Source: Hygrophila difformis (lineage: Eukaryota; Streptophyta; Magnoliopsida; Lamiales; Acanthaceae). From it: a stretch of DNA of 64,000 nt. This document shows, piece by piece, positions 1-9,035 of this stretch (the stretch's first letter is position 1; each line of letters starts with the position of its first letter). A model generated the notes under the pieces. That model did no database searches. It saw only the letters and a program-made list of their open reading frames with translations, and was not told where the DNA came from. The stretch is taken from contig JAOANR010000011.1 in the NCBI GenBank assembly GCA_030278955.1, forward strand, positions 48,037,417-48,101,416, given 5' to 3'. Made by a program: the position numbers and the translations under genes.

Positions 1-3000
1 TTAAAACAAAAACATCACGTCAGAAAATATGATCCTAGTAGGAATTATACAAAGAAACTTGCTTGTTTCACATGTGGTGAAGAAAGCCATTTGGCAACAG
101 CATGTCCTAAAAGAAAAAACCAACATTCTAGAGAAGCAATTCTTACAGAATGTATACAACAAGATATATTGGATGTAGACTCAGATGTTTCTGAGACTGA
201 AACAATATATAGCATAGTAACAGTGGAAGAAAATGCTATAGAAGAACAAGGGGATGATGATCCATATGAATTGATTAATATGCTTGCAAATGAAAACTCA
301 TATAATGGTATCACATATAAAGAGTATATGATGCCATATGAAACTGAGTATATGATGAGAGAAATTAATGAATGCGAAAACCATAATTGGCTTTTCAGGG
401 TAGGCACTGATTCTACACCTTGTATAAAATGCTCTTATTATCCATCAAGGAAACTTAGAGCTAAATGTACAATATGTCACGTAGAAATATGCCAAATATG
501 CTTGTTAAAGTATTATAAAATTAAATTCTCCGAAGAAATGCCAATAACAAAAATTGATGATAATTATACATTCATCACAAAAAGAATAGATATAATTGAA
601 AGAAAGCTTTTTGATTTACAAGGTATCATGAATCTTATAGAATTAAAAAATAGAATTGAAAACATAGAAGAAATCTTAGAAGAATATAATATGTTAAGTT
701 CTGAAAATACGGGAAATAAAGGAAAAGAAGTTCCTGAAGAAGAATCTAATAATGAACAAAATCCTAGTATGGAGTACATGTTAGCACAAAACCCTGAGTA
801 CATACCTGTGTGCCACGATCCTTCATCATTAACTACACTAAGGGTACCAATAATCTTTAAATTAAGGGAATTGGTATTCCATACTAATGCAATAATCGAT
901 ACAGGGTGTACAAGAATAATAATAAATGAGAAACTTATCCCATAACACCTACAGAAAAACTTAGCAAAACCCATTAAATCAGAATTAATGGATGGAAGAA
1001 TATCATATACAACAAAACAACCTATTTCAGGTGGACATATATATTCTTTGAAACCAATTGTGGAATATCAGAACCCTATGGAGTTCCTGATAATTCATAT
1101 ATAAAAGATTTAGTAATAAATGCAGATGTAATCTTAGGATTACAATTCTTCTTACAAAATAATGGAGGATTATTTATTACAAAAGATTATATCCAAATTG
1201 TTGAAAAAGCAACTTTGGCAATGTTTGCACCTAGTATTAGTAATGCGGGAACCAAGCTCTTAACAACATCAGAGTTGCGAGAGAAGCGTGGTGGAGCCCC
1301 TACTAATACAAAAACAAAAAATTAAAAACTTTTAAAAGATAAAGATATTGAAAACTGTAAATGTAAAATAAAAGAAGCATGCAAACAAACTTGTAAAGAA
1401 AACATACAAATTACAGAGTTTGAAGAAGAATACATTCCTGAAACCCCAAAACTGAAAGAATTAATAAGTATAACTAGATTTAAGCCTGAAGAAACCATAA
1501 CAAAATGGATTGAGAGGTTAGAAAAATCCCAAATTATTGGAGATAACATCCAAAAATATTGGGAAAAAGATGGAACAATATGTAAGCTTGAAATAATAAA
1601 TCCAGAATTAAGAATCTCAACTGCAGAAATAAATCCCACAAATCTAGATATAGCAGATTTCAAAATGCATACAGCATATTGATGAATTAAAAGCTTTAAA
1701 AGTAATTAGAGAATCAAACTCTAGACATAGGTCTGCAGCTTTTATTGTAAGAAAATATTCTGAAATTGTAAGAGGAAAATCAAGAATGGTCATTAATTAA
1801 AAAAAAATAATGACAATACAAAAGATTTTGCTTACAATATACCAGATAAAACAGTCTTAATAAATAGGATTCAAGACTCAAAAGTATATAGCAAATTTGA
1901 CTGTAAGTCAGGATTCTGGCAAGTAAAAATGCATCCTGAGTCAGTTGAATGGACTGCATTCACATGTCCAGAAGGTTTATTTGAATGATTAGTAATGTCA
2001 TTTGGACAAAAAAATGCACCAGCTATATTTCAACAAAAAATGGATAAAATTTTTAAACCATACCAAAAATTTGTTTTGGTATACATTGATGATATTCTAG
2101 TATTTTCAAAAAATAGTACTGAACATATGAGTCATCTTGACACAGTGTTTAGGCTATTTGAAAAACATGGAATAATCATCTCAAAGAAAAACATGGAAAT
2201 TAATAAAACTAAAATAGCATTTCTTGGGGCAGAAATTGGAAAAGGAAAAATAAAACTCCAAGATCATATTGCTAAAAAGGCTATTGAATTTCCTGATAAA
2301 ATGGAAGATACAAAACTATTACAACAATTTTTGGGATTGGTTAATTATGCTAGACCATACATTAAAAACTTATCCTCATTAACAGGATCATTATATAATA
2401 AACTGGGAAAAAATGGTCAAAGGTATTTTAACCAAGAAGATATAAAAAATGTACAAAAAATTAAAGAAGCATTAAAAACACTTTCAGAATTGGTACTGCC
2501 AGAAGATAGTGATTATCTTATTGTGCAAACTGATGGATCACATGAAGGATGGGGAGCTATCCTTTTGCGAAAAAAGGATGTCTACTCACCTAAAAGTAAA
2601 GAGGAAATTTGCCAATATGCATCAGGAAAATACAGAGAAAAGGGTAACCTTTCCTCGATTGATGCAGAACTATTAGCAATAAAATATGCACTTGATAAAT
2701 TTGAACTGTTTTTGACAGGAAAACCAGGATTCACAGTAAGAACTGATTGTGAAGCCATAGTAATTTCATAGCCAACTCCAAGAAAAAAGATCAATGTGTA
2801 GGAGAAGGTGGTTGAATTTTACAGATGTTATTAGTCAGAAAGGCTACAAAATAAAATTCGAACATATTAAAGGAGAAGATAACAAAATTGCCGATATACT
2901 ATCTAGAATTCTGATTAAAGAAAGGGAAAAACCATTATATGACACTGAATTTAAAAATGAATCAATTGATAATTATGATGAAAATGATGAGGAAAAATAT

Positions 3001-3051
3001 AAATTAAAATGGGATCAATTTTACAGGGAGGACTGGAATATTGAGAATTGA
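1..3051 (+). pseudogene. Caulimovirid coat-protein C-terminus / protease-RT-RNase H remains
   Basis: The frame is open from base 1 and enters mid-protein. A CX2CX4HX4C knuckle (CFTCGEESHLATAC) lies at about 67-108. A second Cys-rich cluster (CIKC ... CTIC ... CQIC) spans about 420-500. A retropepsin-like active site (AIIDTGCT) is at about 889-912, just before a stop at 943-945. RT is recognisable from about 1690 to 2400, with the catalytic box YIDDILVF at about 2080-2103. RNase H (QTDGSHEGWGA) starts near 2526, and its last motif (HIKGEDNKIADILSR) is near 2854-2900. Breaks: stop at 943, a stop near 1323, stop at 1798, a frame change between 1800 and 1980, stop at 1986 just before the ORF that restarts at 1995, and a stop at 2769 followed by a shifted frame at 2794-3051. 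The polyprotein cannot be made as it stands. Confidence 0.8.
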
Positions 3052-3068
3052 ATAATATTGTTACAGGA

Positions 3069-4514
3069 ATGGCAGAAAACTCCCAGAAAAACTCTTTGAA
3101 AATCAGCAATGAAAATGGAGTAAAAACCACAGGGATGGTGAAAACCCCAGAGGGATATTACACAATCCCTTCTAAAACCAGCATCCCAGAAGGGAAGAAA
3201 AAAGATAAACTCCCAGAAAAAGGAGTGAAAATCTGCTTTGGCAAAAGAGCAGAAACTGGCAATAATGTAGAGTTAATCTTATTTGATAACATGAAGTACA
3301 GACCTATCACAGGGTTGAATTACACAGAGGAACAGATCTGCCTTTGTGATAACATCTGGAGAGCATCATTTGACAAAAACAACAGCAGGTATATTGTTAC
3401 TTGTCTCTCTGCTTTAAGCATGTATTTCCAGAAATTCAATAACATAAAACCATTTTTATATTATGTAATCTATGAAGGTTATAAAAAAGGAATTTATGAT
3501 AAAAATGATATTTTACCTCTTAATGAAGATAATGAAAAACCTCTTCATAAAGGATTTTATGACATAATGTCTGCAATTCAATTTGCAAAAACCACAATGG
3601 GCCCAGATTTCTTTGTAAGCCCAAGTTTGAAAAACATTGTTGATGGTTTGAAGCCAAAAACCCAAAATCCTACATGCCCAGTCCAATATTCAATTGGACA
3701 TTCTTCTAAAACCCACATTGTGTTTTGTGACCATTGTGAAAAAATGGCCAAGGAAGTCTGTAAATATGAAACCCAAAAGGCCGAATGGTTACAGAATTTT
3801 GAAAACCAAAAAATGAAAACCCTTGAAGCAGAGGCCCAGATTGAAACTCTCACCAAGAAACTTGAAATCTTTCAAAACCAAAATGAGAAATTGACCTCAA
3901 AAATTGTGTCCCTCACACTGAAAACACCAAAGCCAGAAGAAAAACCAGTCTATGGTCCAGAACCCAAACCAACCAGTTCTATGACTGCAGTAGAATTGGC
4001 AAAAGCCTGGATGCAGCAAAACCAGGAAAATTCAACTCCTGAGGTCTTTAAGGATCAAAAGTTTGAATCTAGTCCGTCTCAAACGGCAGACGGTAAAGAC
4101 GAATCAAGTCCGTTGATAGCTGATGCTTTGCTAAAAAGCATAAGTTCAGATAATTTTGAACCAAACCAGGGAAGTTCTAACCCTGAGGTCTTTGAGGACC
4201 AAAATGTTGAACTAAGCCCATCTAGTCCGGTAGATGGTAAAAGCACATCAATTCCGGTTATGGCTGGTAGTTTGCCAAAAACTATGAGTCCAGTACAGAC
4301 TGGAAAATTTGAAAACCTCAGTGAAGAAGAAATTCTTCATAAGCTTGAAATGGAACTAAAGCTTACTTTTGCTGAAGCAATGACAACCAGAAAAAATGGA
4401 AGGTTTAGTGCACTGGTAGCACTAAGAAAAAATGAAGCAAAATTCCAGGCCAATAAAATCATAAAAAATCATAAAAAAGAAAGTGGCGGCCCCCACAATG
4501 ATGAAGAGTACTAA
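3069..4514 (+). CDS. Caulimovirid downstream ORF, possible transactivator/viroplasmin-like protein
   Basis: This uninterrupted ORF has its first ATG at 3069, giving 481 residues. It begins 18 bases after the end of the RNase H reading, as expected of the next cistron of a pararetrovirus. The central part (about residues 80-200) is a mixed hydrophobic globular stretch. It is followed by a Cys pair (FCDHCEKM) and a Lys/Glu-rich predicted coiled coil (about 230-290). The acidic Ser/Pro-rich tail contains two imperfect repeats around 'Q..SS.PEVF.DQ..E.SPS'. Position after RT-RNase H and before the RNA promoter is where solendo- and cavemoviruses encode the translational transactivator. That assignment rests mainly on position, as I recognise no decisive motif. 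Its openness contrasts with the broken polymerase. Confidence 0.5.
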   Translation: MAENSQKNSLKISNENGVKTTGMVKTPEGYYTIPSKTSIPEGKKKDKLPEKGVKICFGKRAETGNNVELILFDNMKYRPITGLNYTEEQICLCDNIWRASFDKNNSRYIVTCLSALSMYFQKFNNIKPFLYYVIYEGYKKGIYDKNDILPLNEDNEKPLHKGFYDIMSAIQFAKTTMGPDFFVSPSLKNIVDGLKPKTQNPTCPVQYSIGHSSKTHIVFCDHCEKMAKEVCKYETQKAEWLQNFENQKMKTLEAEAQIETLTKKLEIFQNQNEKLTSKIVSLTLKTPKPEEKPVYGPEPKPTSSMTAVELAKAWMQQNQENSTPEVFKDQKFESSPSQTADGKDESSPLIADALLKSISSDNFEPNQGSSNPEVFEDQNVELSPSSPVDGKSTSIPVMAGSLPKTMSPVQTGKFENLSEEEILHKLEMELKLTFAEAMTTRKNGRFSALVALRKNEAKFQANKIIKNHKKESGGPHNDEEY

Positions 4515-4861
4515 GGGAGCCACGCAGAAATGAGCTGGAATTCACAATAAATACCAGCATGTGAAGAAAAGAATCCTGAAAAGAAAAAAAGTCAAGAAGA
4601 AAACAAAAATGCTAGTGGAACCAAAAGCACCACCAACCATGTGAAAGAAGGAATCCGAGGTGGATAAAACCAAAAGGCAGACAAGAGCCATGTGACTCTT
4701 GGAAAACCACGTTAATGGGCACTAGGCCCCTCTTTACTACATTATTATATTGTTGCATTATTGTACTAGTTGTTTGATTTTTCATCCGAACCTTATCGGA
4801 TAACTTTGCCACTTGGCACGTTTTTATTGGTAGTTGTGGATTACTTAGATGACATTCCCAT

Positions 4862-4871
4862 CTATAAATAG
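4862..4871 (+). promoter_or_regulatory. TATA box of putative pregenomic RNA promoter
   Basis: CTATAAATAG lies in the non-coding region after the 481-codon ORF. A poly(A) signal follows about 135 bases downstream, the spacing seen where a caulimovirid RNA is terminally redundant. Transcription would be expected to start near 4895, before the CT-rich tract at 4910-4980. Whether it is active in the plant is unknown. Confidence 0.55.
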
Positions 4872-5004
4872 AGGGATGGTCTTCACTTATAAAACACACA
4901 CTCACTTCTTAGCTCTCTAGCTCTCTAAGGTTTTTGAGACTGCACTCTTGCTACTCTCGAAAGCTTTCTCTCTCTAATTCTCTTGTATTCCCAACCCTTT
5001 CAGT

Positions 5005-5010
5005 AATAAA
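5005..5010 (+). terminator. AATAAA poly(A) signal of putative viral RNA
   Basis: AATAAA is placed downstream of the TATA box at 4862 and before the long leader. This matches caulimovirids, where the signal is skipped on the first pass and used on the second. No tRNA-Met primer-binding site of the TGGTATCAGAGC type is visible in the following leader, so the minus-strand primer site is either decayed or different. Confidence 0.45.
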
Positions 5011-5659
5011 ATTTCAGTTTGTAAAGAAAGACCCGGTGTGGATTGCTTCCTCTTTTCTTTACTTTCTGAAATACAGGGGCCCGTCTGAACGGGAAAGCCT
5101 CTCCTCTCTCAAGGTATGGGCTAGTTTATTATTTATGTTATGGTATGATTGTTCTATGTATGGATGATAATGTTATAAACATAAACATGTAACCTTTTAA
5201 AACTTAATTGATGAGATATGCCATTAGGGGAGTAAGATAAAAATTTAAAAGGCTTTATGCCATAAAAGCTGTAAGAAAGACTCGTTAGGGGAACCACAAT
5301 TCAGGGTTGTTTGTTAAACATAATGATGTTTTTGTTACTGTTGTCCCTTTTGATTTGCCCCTTAGACCCCCTGCTTACATTTCAGATATAGGCCTGGATT
5401 AATGCTAATTTGAATTTGAAACCCGAAACAGGCCCAGAAAAATATCTCATCAGTGACAGTAATAAGAGGATTGCGGACTTAATGTTTATAATAATATTTC
5501 CATAACAAAGGACAATCGGACCCATAACACATAATCAGAAATTTAACATGACCAAGAGAATAATAGGAGATGGTAAGTACCTAGTAAGACATCACGACAT
5601 ATAAGTTTTTCGCGTACAGAAAATCAGTGTTTTAAAACCTTTTGAAATACTAATTAATA

Positions 5660-5918
5660 CTCCCTCCGTCCCAGCTAACGTGTCCTGTTTGACTTTTTGA
5701 CACTGTTCATTGTTCTACTTTGACTCGATTTTATTGCATGTATATATTTGAAAAAAATAGTCGAGTTGGATCTTGTTAGAATCGTATTATCATGTAGTTT
5801 TAGAATATATATTTTACATAATATTTTGTTATACACATTTTGAGATATTAACGGTTGAAAAAGTGTCTTGGATTGTGTGCAAAAATGAAACAAGACAAGT
5901 TAAGTGGGACGGAGGGAG
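5660..5918 (+). mobile_element. Stowaway-type MITE (family A, full length, 259 bp)
   Basis: Terminal inverted repeats CTCCCTCCGTCCC ... GGGACGGAGGGAG are flanked by TA on both sides (5658-5659, 5919-5920), the mark of Tc1/mariner-Stowaway elements. It is inserted into the pararetrovirus between its leader and first small ORF, so it is younger than the viral integration. Clear relatives lie at 32034-32292 (same orientation) and 33620-33801 (inverted, truncated). Confidence 0.9.
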
Positions 5919-5936
5919 TATCTTTCATCAAAACAA

Positions 5937-6341
5937 ATGGAGAATATGATTAAAATTACTGAAAACCCTAAAACAGAATCTTTTAAAAACACAGAAACAA
6001 GGTTTGTTATTGTACCTTACCCGAGAACACACTTTCTATGCCAAGAATGTGAAAATTGGCTTATCAGACTGATGAATAAACGAAATCAAATAGACATGAT
6101 TTGCAGGAAACAAAGATTGTTTGAAAATATTATAAAATGGAAAGTAACTAAAGAAGTTGAATTTCTAAAAAATGAAATAGAAATTCTAGAAAACAGTTAT
6201 CAAAAGCATACTAAGATCTATAATGTTTTTGAGAAATTACGGGATAACCATATAGAAAAATGTGAAAACCATTTTATAACGTGTGAACTTCAAGAAAAAA
6301 TATGGAAAAAAATTACAAGAAGAACATTTAGCCAGAAATAA
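5937..6341 (+). CDS. Small caulimovirid ORF a (coiled coil, Cys-rich)
   Basis: A 134-residue ORF with its first ATG 18 bases beyond the MITE end. It contains FLCQECENW followed by a Lys/Glu-rich helix and a second Cys/His pair (EKCENHF). It is the first of three ORFs separated by only 3 and 2 bases, typical of compact viral cistrons. The function is not recognised; small leader-proximal proteins with coiled coils occur in several caulimovirids. The original start could lie further upstream, cut off by the MITE. Confidence 0.5.
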   Translation: MENMIKITENPKTESFKNTETRFVIVPYPRTHFLCQECENWLIRLMNKRNQIDMICRKQRLFENIIKWKVTKEVEFLKNEIEILENSYQKHTKIYNVFEKLRDNHIEKCENHFITCELQEKIWKKITRRTFSQK

Positions 6342-6344
6342 CTA

Positions 6345-6659
6345 ATGGAAGCACGAAGACTTTTTGATATTTGTCCAGAATGTGGAAAACTTGGAGAAAC
6401 CATGTGGAAAACAGAAAAAGAAATAAAAGACCTTAAAGATTCAATTATAAGGTTAAAAGAATATAAACAAGACGAAGAAGAAGAAGTACAAGAACTCATA
6501 TATGGGTTAAACCATGAAGAAGAAATAAATATCATTCGTAATTCAATACACAGATATGAAGAAGTGATTAGTTACCAATCATCTGACCTTAAAACAAAAA
6601 TAGAAGAGTTGAATACTTCCAAAACAGAATTCATTAACCATATCAATAACCAACATTAA
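6345..6659 (+). CDS. Small caulimovirid ORF b (coiled coil)
   Basis: A 104-residue ORF starting 3 bases after the stop of the preceding ORF. It has an N-terminal CPECG pair that echoes the CQEC of its neighbour, then an almost continuous Glu/Lys-rich heptad pattern. The echo suggests that the two ORFs are halves of one ancestral protein split by a stop, or diverged duplicates. Function unknown. Confidence 0.45.
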   Translation: MEARRLFDICPECGKLGETMWKTEKEIKDLKDSIIRLKEYKQDEEEEVQELIYGLNHEEEINIIRNSIHRYEEVISYQSSDLKTKIEELNTSKTEFINHINNQH

Positions 6660-6661
6660 AA

Positions 6662-6916
6662 ATGACTTATAAAACAATAAGAAGCTACAGTCAATGGGAG
6701 AAAACTGCGATTGAAAGATACCGCATTAAAAAAGAAATTGTGAAAATCCAAATCGAAGCAAAAATAAAATGCTTACAACTCTTAAACAGGAAAAATCTCA
6801 TAATGGAAGAATTAGATTTAAGTTTTTGGATAAATGATGAAATCAACAACCTACAGGCATATGAAAAGGGAATAGACCGGGAAAGAAAACAGTGGCAGGT
6901 TAATTATACCGGGTAA
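6662..6916 (+). CDS. Small caulimovirid ORF c
   Basis: An 84-residue, highly charged, mostly helical ORF starting 2 bases after the previous stop. It contains the short stretch SYSQWEKTAIERYRIKKE. It ends immediately before the AAT-rich microsatellite that appears to mark the end of the viral insertion, so it may be truncated. Function unknown. Confidence 0.4.
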   Translation: MTYKTIRSYSQWEKTAIERYRIKKEIVKIQIEAKIKCLQLLNRKNLIMEELDLSFWINDEINNLQAYEKGIDRERKQWQVNYTG

Positions 6917-7040
6917 AAATAATAATAATAATAATAAATAAATAAATAAACAAATAAATAAAATAATAATAATAATAATAATAATAACAATAATAAACAA
7001 TATAATATATAAAATAAAAACAAGCAAATAAAAATAAAAT
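6917..7040. repeat. AAT/AAAT microsatellite
   Basis: Runs of AAT and AAAT units with a few C interruptions sit directly at the right end of the pararetroviral sequence. Endogenous caulimovirids often abut simple repeats, so this probably marks the integration junction. Confidence 0.8.
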
Positions 7041-7217
7041 ATAAATGCAAGGTACCCAACTCAAAGTTTTGAAAACATTTGTGGGTCTAACCTAAAGAAT
7101 GAAACTTTTAGGTACTAAACTTAAAGTTCCTATTGTTGGAGGGTATATATCTCCAAAAACCCCATAAACTAATTAAAATTAAAAATATTCTTCCCATTTC
7201 CTAATTAGTAATTACTA

Positions 7218-7339
7218 CTCCTCGAACAAAAGTGTTTTAGTGAAATCTTTTTACCTTTAAAATTATTTCATATATGGCAATGTAACATTTATTATGAAAT
7301 ACAAAAAAAAATGTTACATTTAAAAAGAAACGGAGGAAG
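7218..7339. mobile_element. Short degenerate Stowaway-like MITE
   Basis: The ends CTCCTCGAACA ... CGGAGGAAG are flanked by TA on both sides. The inner part contains an inverted pair around ATGTAACATTTATTATGAAA and AAAAATGTTACATTT, so it can fold on itself. The terminal repeats are more decayed than in the other copies here. Confidence 0.55.
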
Positions 7340-7875
7340 TACTTATTACTTTCCAAAAAAAATTCCTAACTATTGAGAGTGATATATCCACAAAATTTAC
7401 TTTAGGCCCCTCTAAAGCATAAGAAATCACTTCGATGTTGAAAAAACAAATTGAATCCACTTGCACATCTTATATGCATTATTGTTTCCATGCTCATTCG
7501 AACCATCGCATCATAACCTCATTCTATCTTTTAATCTCTTTATAATTTGTATGGTATGAACATCGGAATATTTTCAGGAACTTCAACCATCCGCTCAAAA
7601 TTGTAACTCTTTATAATTTGTATGATATGAACATCGAAATATTCTTAGGAACTTCAACCATTCGCTCAAAGTCGTATGGCTAAGATGAAATAAACGGTGA
7701 TTGAATAGTGCCTTAGCTTGCTTCATATGGGATAGAGCCTTTCTCGCCTAATTCTGGGCATAGATTCTTAGCAAGGATTTGAAGTTTGGCAGCTGGGAGT
7801 AGAAAGAAGTAGACAAAGCGGAATGGGCACATACATATTAGCCAATTGGCATGGTTTATTGCTATAACTTCATAT

Positions 7876-8080
7876 GGTCTGTTTGGGAGTTTAGCAAATA
7901 GTAGAAGCAGATAGTAGATTTGACCAGCAGGTTTGATAAGTAGATTTGAGTAGTAGATTTGACCAGCAGATACTTAACTCAATCTGCTTTCTAACCAAAC
8001 ACTAAAAATTAGGGGATAGCTTGGTCAAATCTACTAATGCCAATATATGCTGTTTGATCTACTGGCAACCAAACAGAGCC
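7876..8080. mobile_element. MITE-like element with GGYTCTGTTTGG ends
   Basis: It opens with GGTCTGTTTGGGAG and closes with CCAAACAGAGCC, a near-perfect inverted pair. Repeated AGTAGATTTGACCAGCAG units fill the left half and are echoed inverted in the right half. There is no coding capacity. The superfamily is uncertain because no clear target duplication is visible. Confidence 0.55.
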
Positions 8081-8739
8081 AATTATGACCGGATAACTCA
8101 TCATTGTTAGTACTTAATTAGTAGGGATAGAAATAGGCTAGGCCAACAATTTGTTAATTAGTCTCGCATACGCAATTTTATTTATAGTTGTAATTTTCAA
8201 CAAATAAATAACAAAACAAAAATGCATATGAAATCGAAAAAATGGATTGAAATGGAAGGAAACAAAACTAACTGCAAAATAAATGTCTCGTGGGTTTAGG
8301 GAAGAATTTCGTATATCGTCCACTCAAGTTAGGGGGTTACAGCCAGCGTACTACACAACATTGGTAGTAATTATATTGGTTGTATTCTGATATGCATGAT
8401 CGAGCATCACTCGTGTTATATGTCACACAGGATGCGTTTTGTAGAGTTAATGATTAGTCAGATAAAAATTCAACGTAAACAAGAATCGGGTCTAGCAATG
8501 CTAGAAATAGGGATTAATTAGCCCATTTATAGGCAAAAGTAGGTGTGAGCATCAGGTCGAATTTGGTGGGTTTGGGTTATATAGTTTTTGGATTATTCGT
8601 GTGTTCAGGTATTAAATTGAACTACCCAAACAAATTACGACATTGGTGGTTGGTGGGTACCCCAAGCAAACTCTCCTAAATTTCTAATATTAGAAGTCAA
8701 AATCTAGCATCATAACACGGCTCCGTTTGGGAACAAATG

Positions 8740-9035
8740 TCAGCGATTAGCATTTAACTTTTAAAATACATACAAAAAATAGTCTAAAATCCTATATATA
8801 GTAAACACTAATTATAGTAACCATCAAATTTTAATCTCTAATCTCTAAACTCTGAACGCTCCCCTCCCCCAACTTTGAGCTTTCCAAACTTCGATCCAGA
8901 CTCTAATTTTTAATTTAAAATTGCATTACCAAACACTATTATTCAAATTTAAAACTATTTTTCACCATTAATTTCAAACTCCAGACTCTAAACTCCGGAT
9001 GCTAAACTCTAATTATTTCTCAAACATACCCAACA
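8740..9035. repeat. Dispersed repeat, copy 1 (copy 2 inside the GPAT intron)
   Basis: The segment with CTCTAAACTC/CCAGACTCTAAAC blocks and an oligo-C/T core is the reverse complement, with substitutions, of 58915-59153. Both copies hold the 'ACTATTTTTxACCATTAATTT' block and begin or end near TTTGGGA. It looks like a short non-autonomous transposon. Confidence 0.6.

Larger units (their letters stand above)
1..6916 (+). mobile_element. Endogenous pararetrovirus (caulimovirid) fragment
   Basis: The segment reads in one direction as a zinc knuckle, an aspartic protease, RT and RNase H, a separate 481-codon ORF with a coiled coil, a non-coding region with TATA box and poly(A) signal, then three short ORFs. 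There is no integrase and there are no LTRs. The gene order and the RNA promoter inside a non-coding region fit a caulimovirid genome integrated in circularly permuted form; the four-ORF plan recalls solendo-/cavemoviruses, which is an inference. The polymerase is broken by several stops and frame changes, so this is an old inactive copy. The movement and most coat-protein coding lies off the left edge. The right end runs into an AAT/AAAT microsatellite at 6917. A Stowaway MITE interrupts it at 5660-5918. Confidence 0.8.

Noticed and set aside
45..407. Long minus-strand reading frame opposite the pararetroviral ORF
   Set aside because: It mirrors the AT-rich viral coding strand and has no family resemblance; the plus strand carries the zinc knuckle and protease.
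4612..5167. Short frames around the viral promoter
   Set aside because: They overlap the TATA box, CT-rich leader and poly(A) signal and have no recognisable domains.
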